Source: Acidobacteriota bacterium (GTDB taxonomy: Bacteria; Actinomycetota; Acidimicrobiia; Acidimicrobiales; Ilumatobacteraceae). Taken from it: a stretch of 64,000 nt of DNA. Positions within the stretch are counted from its first letter, which is position 1. Each line of letters begins with the position of its first letter. Below are positions 1 to 8,813 of the stretch, one piece after another. The stretch covers positions 1-64,000 of the forward strand of contig JAGWWV010000004.1 of assembly GCA_018970175.1 (NCBI GenBank), written 5' to 3'. The translations under genes and the position numbers were made by a program. The notes below the pieces were generated by a model. The model had not been told where the DNA came from. It did not search any database and saw nothing but the letters and a program-made list of their open reading frames with translations.

Positions 1-3000
1 ACCGCAATCGGTGTCGGCCGCTGCGGGCGACACCGAGGTCACTCTCACATGGACCGCACCCGCCTCGACGGGCGGATCGCCGGTGTTGAACTACCTGATC
101 GAACGCTACGACGCGGCGTCGACGTCGTGGTTGGCGTTGTGTGGACAGTCGGGTCAGCCGGCCTGTTCGGCAGCTTTGTCGTTCGTCGTCACCGGTCTCA
201 CGAACGGCACCGCGTACGACTTCCGCGTCTCGGCAGTCAACGCGTCGGGAACCGGCGCGGCACTGCAGACCTCGTCGTCGGTGACACCGGCGGGCCGCCC
301 GGCTGCGCCGACGCTCACCTCGACCTTCGCAAACGATTCGAGCGTCAGCGTGGTGTGGTCGGCAGGGTCGAGCAACGGTTCTGCGATCACGGGCTTCAAG
401 GTTCAGCGCAGCATCGCCGGCGCAGCGTGGTCGACGGTTGCCACCGTTGGTGCGGCGACGACCACCTACACGTTGTCGAATCTCACGAACGGTGTTCCGG
501 TTTCCGTGCGCATCGTGGCGGTCAATGGTGTCGGCGACAGTCCGTTCAGCAGCACCCACGACGTCGTACCGGTTGCCGCAACGGCAACTCCGACGGGCCT
601 CACGGCGACACCGGGTGACTCCTACGTTCTCCTGGAATGGACCGCACCGTCCAACATCGGCGGTACGCCGATCACCGGTTACCTCGTCGAGCAGAACTCG
701 GGTAGCGGTTGGACGACCGTCACCACCACGACCAACCCTGCCACCGGCTACGCGGTCATGGGCTTGACGAACGGAGCGAGCTATCAATTCCGCGTCAGCG
801 CGGTGAACCGCGCAGGCACGTCGTCGGCAAGCGCGCCCTCTGCCCCTGCGATGCCGAATGCGGCTGCGACCATCCTCAATCAGCCTGGTGCCCCCACGTG
901 GGTGTCGGCCACGGGTTCCAATGGCAGCGTTGCGTTGTCGTGGAATGCGCCGTCGACGACCAACGGCGCAACGATCACCGGCTACTGGATCGAACGCCTC
1001 GCCGACGACCGCTCGGGTTGGACCGATGTGGTGGCAAACACCGGCAACACCACAACGACCCGGACTGTCGGCAGCCTCACGAACGGCACGACGTACTTCT
1101 TGCGTCTTCGTGCTCTCACTTCGGACGGCTCGGGCATGGTGTCTGCCGCGATCGCGGCGATTCCCTCGGGAGCACCGGGTGCTCCGACCGGGGTGGTCGG
1201 TGTGTCCGGACCCGAGCGGGTGACCGTGACGTGGTCTGCCCCGTCGAGCGACGGTGGCAGCGGCATTGCTTCGTACCAGGTCCGCTACCGCGTTGCCGGT
1301 ACGAGCACCGAGCTCGGAACCGTCAACGTTGCGGCGCCGAGAACCGCCGCGACGGTGTCGGGTCTCACGAACGGCACGGCGTACGAGTTCGTCGTCGCTG
1401 CGGTGAACGCGAACGGTGCAGGCGCCGACTCGGCCTGGTCGGCCTCGGTGACCCCCGCTGAACTGCCGAATTCGCCGAGCGGACTGACCGCGACCGCGGG
1501 CAATGCTCAGGTGTCGCTGTCGTGGACCGCACCGGCCGGAAATGGTTCGGCGGTGCAGTCGTACAAGGTCGAGATGTCGGCGAATGGCGGTGTCTCGTGG
1601 ACGACGATCGAGGCGGCGAATGCCGCAACGACGTACATCGCGACCGGCTTGACGAACGGCACGACCTACGTGTTCCGCGTCAGCGCGACCAACGCCGTAG
1701 GTACGGGTGTCTACGGCTCGCTCGCTGCGGCAACTCCGGCAACGGTTGCAACCGCACCGACCAACCTCGCGATCGCAACGGGTGACGGCTTCGTCTCGTT
1801 GTCGTGGCTCGCCCCCGTCAGCAACGGTGGACTGCCGACGACGCACTACGTCGTCGAGCAGTGGAACGCCGGAACCAGTACATGGGACCAGATCTGTGGA
1901 GTGACCGGTGAGCCCTCTTGTACGGCAGCGTTGACGCGCGTCGTCACGGGTCTCACCAACGGTGTCACGCACGACTTCCGCGTCGCGGCGGTCAACGCCC
2001 GCGGCACCGGGGCTTATGCGACGCAGTCGGCCGCGGCCAGCATCGGTGCGGTTCCCGGAATCCCGACGGGTCTGACGGCGACGTCCGGCAACGGTCAGGT
2101 GGCACTCGCATGGTCGGCTCCGGCATCGCTCGGTGGTTCGCCGATCGTGGGTTACAAGATCGAGCGGTCGCCCACCGGAACGGGTGACTGGTCGACGGTT
2201 TCTGCGAACACGGGCAGTGCGATCACCGCCTACACGGTTCCGAGTCTTGCCAACGGTACGCAGGTGTTCTTCCGCGTCAGCGCCATCAACGGCGGTGGCA
2301 CGGGCAGCGCGAGCAGCACCGCGAGCGCCACCCCGAACCAGCCCGCAACCGCACCTCAGAATGTGGTCGCCACGGCGGGCAATACGCTGGCGATCATCAC
2401 CTGGGCGGCGCCTTCGAACCTCGGCGGTTCGAATCTTGTGAACTACGTGGTTCAGATGTCATCGAACAACGGAAGCACATGGTCCCAGGTCGCGACAACG
2501 ACGGGTACGACCTCGACCCAAACCGGTCTCACGAACGGCACGAAGTACGTGTTCCGTGTGTACGCAGTGACCGCGGCAGGTGACGGTGTCTCGTCTTCGC
2601 CCGTCATTGCGACTCCGTTCACGGCGGCGGCCGCGCCGACGGGATTGTCGTTGCTGGCCGGCGACGGGCAGATCGTTGCTTCGTGGACGGCTCCCGCCGA
2701 CAACGGTGCGGCGATCACCGAGTACCGCGTGTCGTACAACGTCGACGGTGGTGTCTATTCGAGCGACATCGTCGTCACCGGAACGACCGCGGTCATCACC
2801 GGCCTCTCGAACGGTGCGAACATCAGAGTGCGCGTGACCGCGGTGAACGCCGCGGGACCGGGTGCGGTCGCGACGGCCGGGCCGACGGTGCCGCGCGGTC
2901 TTGCCACTGCGCCACAGTCGATGACGGCGACGGCGGCGAACACCGCCGCCGCGCTGTCGTGGGCGGCGCCGTCCACCAACGGTGGTGCAGCGATCATCGA

Positions 3001-6000
3001 GTACCGCATCGAGTCGTTCGTGTCCGGCGCATGGAGCGAGATCGGTCGCAGTGCGACCACGTCGTACAACGTGACGTCGCTGCAGAACGGCACGGCCTAC
3101 CAGTACCGGGTCTCGGCAGTGACCGCCGCGGGCATCGGCGCGGCGACGGAACCTGTTGTCGTGACGCCGGCAACGACGCCGACGGCCCCCATCTCGCTCG
3201 GTGCGACACCGGGTGATCGTTTCGTCACGGTCACGTGGGCCGCGCCCGCGGACACCGGCGGGTCGACGATCACGACCTACGTCGTCGAGCAATCGACCAA
3301 CGGAACGTTGTGGACGGAATCACTGCGCACAACCGCTCTCACCGCAACGGTGACGGGTCTCACGAACGGCACCTCGTACTCGTTCCGCGTGTATGCGATC
3401 AACGGAGCCGGTGCTGGTGCGGCGGTGACGACCGCGACGACTCACCAGCCGGGAGCAAAGGCTTCCGCGCCGACCGCGCTGGTGGCGACTCCGTCGTCGG
3501 CCCAAATTTCGCTGTCCTGGTCGGCGCCAACCGACACAGGCGGTACCACCCTCACGGGTTACGTCGTCGAACAGTCGACCGACGGTGGTCTCAACTGGAC
3601 CACTGCCACGACCGTGTCGGGCACGTCCGCCACCATCACCGGTCTCGCGAACGGTACTGCGTACTCGTTGCGTGTCAGGGCGACGAATTCGTCTGGTAAC
3701 GGCGCAGCCTCTGTGATCGTCACCGCCACGCCATTCGCACTGCCAGGAGCCCCGGTTGTTGCGGTTCCGGTTGCCGGAGACTCACAGGTGACACTCACGT
3801 GGAGCTCGCCCGCCGGCAACGGATCAAGCATCACCTCGTACGTGGTTCAACAATCGGCTGACAACGTGACCTTCTCGAACGTCGCGAACCCCACCGCGAC
3901 ATCTGCGATCGTGACCGGTCTCACGAACGGCACGAGGTACTGGTTCAGGGTGTTCGCCGTCAACGCGGCGGTGACAAGTGTTGCCACGATCGCCTCGTCG
4001 GGTGCTCCGGCATCCAACACGGTGAACGCCGTCCCCGTCACTGTTGCCGCGGCACCGACCGGGCTGACGGCGACGCCGTCGAACGCTGCGACCAGCTTGA
4101 ATTGGACCGCGCCCACCGACACGGGTGGTGGCACGATCACGTCGTATCGCATCGAGAGATTCGATGGCGCGAGCTGGGTCTTTGTGGTCAATGCCGCCTC
4201 GTCGCCGCGCTCGATCACGGGCCTGATCAACGGCACAACGTACACGTACCGGATTGCGGCGAACACAGCCGCGGGTACCGGTGCCTTCACCGAGGCCGTC
4301 ATCGTCACGCCTGCAACGGTCGCATCAGTTCCGCGGTCGTTGTCGCGAGTTGGAGGCGACCAATTCGTCACGCTCACATGGGCGTCACCATTGACCAACG
4401 GCGGCTCAGCGGTGTCCGCTTACATCGTCGAACAGTCGACAGATGGCACGAACTGGACCGAGAGCTTGCGTACTTCGGCGCTCGAAGCGACGGTCACTGG
4501 TCTCACGAACGGCACGTCGTATCGATTCCGTGTCCGTGCTGTGAATGCGGCGGGTGAGAGCCCGAACGCGACGACGACGGCGGTCGTGCCGAGCGCGGCC
4601 GCCGCAGCCCCGACGGGCCTCACGGCCACTCCGGGCAACGGATCGCTTGGTCTCGCATGGTCTGCGCCGATCGACACGGGTGGTTCGACGATCAGCGGCT
4701 ACTCGATCGAGCGCACGACTGATGGCGGCCTCACCTGGTCGGTTGTCCGCACGGTCTCGTCTGCTGCGACGACATTCACGGGCCTCGTCAACGGCGTGTC
4801 GTACTCGTTCCGTGTTCGCGCCATCAACGCGATCGGAACGGGTGCGGCTTCGACGTTCGTGACCGCGGCGCCCTACACCACACCGGGCGCCCCGCGCTCG
4901 GTGAGCGTTGCTCCGGCCGACACGCAGGCGGTTCTCACATGGATCGTTCCCGCATCGAACGGTGGAGCGACAATCACGTCGTACGTCGTGCAGCAGTCGA
5001 CCGACAACGTGAACTGGACCCTCGCCGACAATCCGACGTCGAATTCGACGACGATTGCCGACCTGCAGAACGGTGTGCAGTATTGGTTCCGCGTCTATGC
5101 GGTCAATGCGGCAGTCGCCGATGTGAACTCGGTGGAGTCGTCGGGTGCGGTCGCCTCGGCGACCGTGACTGTGGTGCCACGGACAACCGCATCGGCTCCG
5201 CTCAACCTGGTTCCGACCGCGGGTGACCGCCGGGTGACTCTTGCGTGGAACACGCCCACGAACAACGGTGGTGCCGCCCTCACGGGTTACCTCGTGCAGT
5301 CGTCGTCGACGGGTGGTCGCACGTGGACCACGGCCGGAACAGTGTCGGCATCGACTCTGTCCTTTGCGGTGACCGGCTTGACGAATGGCGTGGCCTACGC
5401 GTTCCGCGTGTCTGCGCTGAACGCGGCAGGCACCGGTGCCGCGTCCACGTGGGTGACGTCGTCGCCGGTCGCGCCGCCGATTGCGCCGCGGTCCGTCGAG
5501 GTTGCGGCGACCGAGGAAACGGTCGCGGCGCTCCAGTGGACGCCGCCGACGGATGACGGTGGAGCAGCAGTCGTCGGATACAAGGTGCAAACTTCGGTTG
5601 ACGGGGGAGCCACCTGGGTCGACACCGCGCAGCTCGGACCGAACGTCTTCGAGGCGGGCGTCCAAACCGCGTCGTTTGATGCCACGATCACAACCTCGTC
5701 GCGCCTGGTCACCCTCGGCCGGATCCGTTACCTCGTGGTCGATGACGCGGGACTGAACAATGCAACGTCTCTGCAGGTCGGTGGCCTGTCGGCGGGCAAG
5801 ATCTACAGCTTCCGCGTCGCGGCGTACTCGCTGGTCGGGCAAAGCCCGTGGATCGACACGTCACTGCGCGTCGGCACGACTCCGTCGGCTCCGCGTAACA
5901 TCAGCTACACATCGGACACCTCGTCGGTGACCCTTTCGTGGGATGCGCCGACGACACCCGCCGGTGCGGCCCTCACGTACAAGATCGAGCGTTCGACCGA

Positions 6001-7027
6001 TGGCGGCGCAACGTGGACTGTCGTGACGACGGTCGAGAGGACCAGCTACGCGAACACAGGACTCGAGTCGGGCACGACGTACCGGTACCGCGTGACTCCC
6101 TTGAACGGTGACCTGAACGGTGAGGCTGTCACGATCGAGACGAAGACGAAGACGGTTGAGAAGCAAGCTTTGGCACCGGCGCCCGAGCCGGTCGTGCCGA
6201 CTCCGACTCCAGCGCCGACACCCGCTGTGCCGGTCGCCGCGCCCGAGCCGGTCGTGCCGGCTCCGGCGCCCACACCGGCTCCCGAAGCCGCCGTCGCGGT
6301 TCCGGTACTCCAGCCGCGGCTGTCGGTGAGCGTCGATCTCACGGCAACACGGACTGCCGAGGGAACGGCGGCGCGCGTGTCGGGATCGTTCGTGAAGGCT
6401 CGGTCGAAGGTGACGGTCACCCTCGAAGCTTTGACGGGTGATCTTGCAGGTTCTGGTCGTGACGTCGTGTTGTCGACCCGCGCCAACAACTTCGGCAAAT
6501 TCGGCGCCCGACTCGACCTCTCATCCGACTTGCCGTCGGGCCGTTACGTCCTCACGTTGAGGGCGGTCAACCCCGATGGCAAGGCGATCACAAAGACTGT
6601 CCGCTTTACGATCAAGGCAAAGGACACCGTGCCTGCCGGAAGCGAAGGCGGATCGGCATCCGATGGGGCGACGACCGGTGGTGACGAGGCAAACCCGGCC
6701 ACAGAGTCCGGTGACACCGCCTCGGGTGGCTCTGCGGAGGAAGACGGAAAGACCGATGGCGCTGGCGACACAACCAGTGGAGACGGCGAGACAGCCGCAC
6801 CGCCGACCACGGACGTGCCGACGACCCTGCCCGGCGACGCGTCTGCGACGACGATTCCCGAGGCGTCGGACCAACCGGACACCCAAGTGGTCACGCGAGT
6901 CGTCTACAAGGATCGTGCCGCAACGGCGTCGGTCGTTCTGGCACTCATCGGTCTGATCGTGGGGCTCGTGCTCGGCTGGATCCTGCGCGGTCGGCGCAAG
7001 AAGGACGAGGAGGAAACGGCCCGCTGA
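1..7027 (+). CDS. Giant cell-surface fibronectin type III repeat protein (about 21 FnIII-like domains), Pro-rich linker, Ser/Thr/Gly/Asp-rich stalk, C-terminal TM helix and basic tail; 5' end outside window
   Basis: Open frame 11..7027 (2338 aa) with no clear start in window; repeated W-x-x-P...GLTNGT-x-Y-x-F-R-V-x-A-V-N motifs; C-term VVLALIGLIVGLVLGWILRGRRKKDEEETAR. Confidence 0.93.
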   Translation, partial: PQSVSAAAGDTEVTLTWTAPASTGGSPVLNYLIERYDAASTSWLALCGQSGQPACSAALSFVVTGLTNGTAYDFRVSAVNASGTGAALQTSSSVTPAGRPAAPTLTSTFANDSSVSVVWSAGSSNGSAITGFKVQRSIAGAAWSTVATVGAATTTYTLSNLTNGVPVSVRIVAVNGVGDSPFSSTHDVVPVAATATPTGLTATPGDSYVLLEWTAPSNIGGTPITGYLVEQNSGSGWTTVTTTTNPATGYAVMGLTNGASYQFRVSAVNRAGTSSASAPSAPAMPNAAATILNQPGAPTWVSATGSNGSVALSWNAPSTTNGATITGYWIERLADDRSGWTDVVANTGNTTTTRTVGSLTNGTTYFLRLRALTSDGSGMVSAAIAAIPSGAPGAPTGVVGVSGPERVTVTWSAPSSDGGSGIASYQVRYRVAGTSTELGTVNVAAPRTAATVSGLTNGTAYEFVVAAVNANGAGADSAWSASVTPAELPNSPSGLTATAGNAQVSLSWTAPAGNGSAVQSYKVEMSANGGVSWTTIEAANAATTYIATGLTNGTTYVFRVSATNAVGTGVYGSLAAATPATVATAPTNLAIATGDGFVSLSWLAPVSNGGLPTTHYVVEQWNAGTSTWDQICGVTGEPSCTAALTRVVTGLTNGVTHDFRVAAVNARGTGAYATQSAAASIGAVPGIPTGLTATSGNGQVALAWSAPASLGGSPIVGYKIERSPTGTGDWSTVSANTGSAITAYTVPSLANGTQVFFRVSAINGGGTGSASSTASATPNQPATAPQNVVATAGNTLAIITWAAPSNLGGSNLVNYVVQMSSNNGSTWSQVATTTGTTSTQTGLTNGTKYVFRVYAVTAAGDGVSSSPVIATPFTAAAAPTGLSLLAGDGQIVASWTAPADNGAAITEYRVSYNVDGGVYSSDIVVTGTTAVITGLSNGANIRVRVTAVNAAGPGAVATAGPTVPRGLATAPQSMTATAANTAAALSWAAPSTNGGAAIIEYRIESFVSGAWSEIGRSATTSYNVTSLQNGTAYQYRVSAVTAAGIGAATEPVVVTPATTPTAPISLGATPGDRFVTVTWAAPADTGGSTITTYVVEQSTNGTLWTESLRTTALTATVTGLTNGTSYSFRVYAINGAGAGAAVTTATTHQPGAKASAPTALVATPSSAQISLSWSAPTDTGGTTLTGYVVEQSTDGGLNWTTATTVSGTSATITGLANGTAYSLRVRATNSSGNGAASVIVTATPFALPGAPVVAVPVAGDSQVTLTWSSPAGNGSSITSYVVQQSADNVTFSNVANPTATSAIVTGLTNGTRYWFRVFAVNAAVTSVATIASSGAPASNTVNAVPVTVAAAPTGLTATPSNAATSLNWTAPTDTGGGTITSYRIERFDGASWVFVVNAASSPRSITGLINGTTYTYRIAANTAAGTGAFTEAVIVTPATVASVPRSLSRVGGDQFVTLTWASPLTNGGSAVSAYIVEQSTDGTNWTESLRTSALEATVTGLTNGTSYRFRVRAVNAAGESPNATTTAVVPSAAAAAPTGLTATPGNGSLGLAWSAPIDTGGSTISGYSIERTTDGGLTWSVVRTVSSAATTFTGLVNGVSYSFRVRAINAIGTGAASTFVTAAPYTTPGAPRSVSVAPADTQAVLTWIVPASNGGATITSYVVQQSTDNVNWTLADNPTSNSTTIADLQNGVQYWFRVYAVNAAVADVNSVESSGAVASATVTVVPRTTASAPLNLVPTAGDRRVTLAWNTPTNNGGAALTGYLVQSSSTGGRTWTTAGTVSASTLSFAVTGLTNGVAYAFRVSALNAAGTGAASTWVTSSPVAPPIAPRSVEVAATEETVAALQWTPPTDDGGAAVVGYKVQTSVDGGATWVDTAQLGPNVFEAGVQTASFDATITTSSRLVTLGRIRYLVVDDAGLNNATSLQVGGLSAGKIYSFRVAAYSLVGQSPWIDTSLRVGTTPSAPRNISYTSDTSSVTLSWDAPTTPAGAALTYKIERSTDGGATWTVVTTVERTSYANTGLESGTTYRYRVTPLNGDLNGEAVTIETKTKTVEKQALAPAPEPVVPTPTPAPTPAVPVAAPEPVVPAPAPTPAPEAAVAVPVLQPRLSVSVDLTATRTAEGTAARVSGSFVKARSKVTVTLEALTGDLAGSGRDVVLSTRANNFGKFGARLDLSSDLPSGRYVLTLRAVNPDGKAITKTVRFTIKAKDTVPAGSEGGSASDGATTGGDEANPATESGDTASGGSAEEDGKTDGAGDTTSGDGETAAPPTTDVPTTLPGDASATTIPEASDQPDTQVVTRVVYKDRAATASVVLALIGLIVGLVLGWILRGRRKKDEEETAR

Positions 7028-7053
7028 GGTGTTGCTCGGCGGACGGGGTAGGG

Positions 7054-7659
7054 CTAGATCTTCGTGGTTTTGTCGCGGAGGAACCGGAAGTATTCCTCGT
7101 CGGTCACGGCTTCGTCGCCGAGAAGCGTGTTGTAGTACAGCAACTGGTTGACGATGAGAATGAAAAGTACGCGTTCGTCAAAGACCTGACCCTCGGGCAA
7201 ACGGGCGACGACACTTGCCGACCAATCCTTCATCACCTTGAAACGCGCCTGGGCGATGTCCTTCAGTCGTGCCTCGAGGGTGGGGTTCGTCGCGGCAACG
7301 GCGAGGATCTGCAGGCGAAGTTTCAAGTCCGGGTTGGTGTACGCCTCGCTCGGTTTCGGTGCCAGACCGAGAATCTGGTCGACGGTGAGCGGACCGCTCG
7401 CCGGCAACAGCATCGTCATTCGCTGCGCCGTGCGGTCGAGAATCTCTTCGTAGAGGTCACCGAGTACTTGTGCGAGGAGACCGTCGCGGTCGCCGAAGTA
7501 GCGGTAGATGATCGACACCGAGTAGTGCGCATTGGCCGCAACCTCGGCAACGCGCAATCCGAGGATTCCGTTTTTCTCGACCTCGGCTCGCGCGCTTGTC
7601 AGAATCAGTTCGCGCGGGTCGCCCGCGGCTTCGCGGTCAGATTTGCGGGGGCGACCCAT
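7054..7659 (-). CDS. TetR/AcrR family transcriptional regulator
   Basis: N-terminal HTH (LILTSARAEVEKNGILGLRVAEVAANAHYSVSIIYRYFGDRDGLL) typical of TetR. Confidence 0.9.
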   Translation of the reverse strand: MGRPRKSDREAAGDPRELILTSARAEVEKNGILGLRVAEVAANAHYSVSIIYRYFGDRDGLLAQVLGDLYEEILDRTAQRMTMLLPASGPLTVDQILGLAPKPSEAYTNPDLKLRLQILAVAATNPTLEARLKDIAQARFKVMKDWSASVVARLPEGQVFDERVLFILIVNQLLYYNTLLGDEAVTDEEYFRFLRDKTTKI

Positions 7660-7706
7660 GGCTCGGAAACCTAGACCTGGCCGCGGGAGCGAGGGAGAGA
7701 AAAATC

Positions 7707-7737
7707 TTTCGTTTTGTTGACCGTACGCAACGAAAAG
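7707..7737. promoter_or_regulatory. Imperfect inverted repeat upstream of the TetR gene; candidate operator
   Basis: TTTCGTTTTGTTGACCGTACGCAACGAAAAG; arms TTTTGTTG / CAACgAAAA around CGTACG. Confidence 0.4.
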
Positions 7738-7762
7738 TATCTCAGTGGCGCTGTGTGGCCTG

Positions 7763-8800
7763 CTAGTCGAGGTTCGGCCAACGTCGCTTTTGGCGACGCC
7801 GCTGACCCGCGACGCCCGTCTTGCGGTGTTCGTAAAGCGCCCACTGGCGTCGCCAGCCCGTGTAGTCGGGTCCGGTCAGGGGAGTTGAGGACCCTTGAGC
7901 AGCGCGACGTCGTGCGGTCCAGAAGTCCGTTGATGACTCGTCACCCAACAGTGTGACCGCACGTTCGATGCGATCGCTGAAGCGACGCGTGTTTTCACCG
8001 TCGTCAGGGAACAACGGCGCGCCGAACACCACGCGGGTGTGGCCACGCTTCGGTCTCTTCATTCCCTTGCCGAAGATCGCACCGGTGCCGTCGATGAAGA
8101 CCGGCACGACGGGCGCACCGGTTTTGGCACTGAGATAGGCGGCACCGGCCTTGAACTCTTGGCCCCAACCGTCGGGGGACCGGCCTCCCTCTGGATAGAT
8201 CACGAGGCTCCAGTCGCGTGCCAGGAGATGACGCAGTTCGTCGGACGACTTTCGACTCGTCGTCTCGCGGTCGATGGGAATGGCATTCAGTGCGAGCGCA
8301 GCGAGGGTGCCCTTCACCCGCTTGTCGAAGAAGTAGTCGGCGGCGGCCGCGACGACCAGACGGTCGCGCCATGGCTTTGGCACCGCGGTCACCATGAGCG
8401 GTGTGTCGAGATGCGAATGATGGTTCGGAGCGAAGATGACGCCTCCGATCGACTCGTTGTTGGCCAAGTCGGTGAGCCGGTCGACGCCCTCGACGGTTGG
8501 TCGTGCGAGAAACTGGACCATCGCATTGACGGGGCCGGCAACGAGCAGTCTGCGCACAAAACGTGAGCCGGGTCCGCGGGCGAAGTCGGTGTCGAAGTTT
8601 GCTCCGAGTGTCGACTCCTTTGTGGGCACCTCAACGCCACGCGGAACGCTTGGTGCCCGATAGGGGAATCCCTTCGTTCGCCACATCTTCACCGGCTTGG
8701 CGGCGAGGCCCTCGAGTCCTTCGGCCAGTCCCGCGGCGCGTTGCAGAACGCGGCGCGACATGTCGCTGCGCGTTTTCTGTTTCGGGTAGTCGCGGGCCAT
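7763..8800 (-). CDS. 1-acyl-sn-glycerol-3-phosphate acyltransferase (PlsC-like)
   Basis: NHHSHLDTPL (HX4D) and YPEGGRSPDG motifs. Confidence 0.9.
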   Translation of the reverse strand: MARDYPKQKTRSDMSRRVLQRAAGLAEGLEGLAAKPVKMWRTKGFPYRAPSVPRGVEVPTKESTLGANFDTDFARGPGSRFVRRLLVAGPVNAMVQFLARPTVEGVDRLTDLANNESIGGVIFAPNHHSHLDTPLMVTAVPKPWRDRLVVAAAADYFFDKRVKGTLAALALNAIPIDRETTSRKSSDELRHLLARDWSLVIYPEGGRSPDGWGQEFKAGAAYLSAKTGAPVVPVFIDGTGAIFGKGMKRPKRGHTRVVFGAPLFPDDGENTRRFSDRIERAVTLLGDESSTDFWTARRRAAQGSSTPLTGPDYTGWRRQWALYEHRKTGVAGQRRRQKRRWPNLD

Positions 8801-8813
8801 CGTCGGGGTCCTC

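Noticed and set aside
4406-5842. 478-aa minus-strand ORF inside the FnIII gene
   Set aside because: Arg-rich antisense translation of the repeats with no domain; an artefact of GC-rich repeat DNA.
11-5900. Repeated GGTCTCACGAACGGCAC-type words as an interspersed DNA repeat
   Set aside because: They encode the conserved FnIII GLTNGT motif in frame, so protein-domain repetition explains them.
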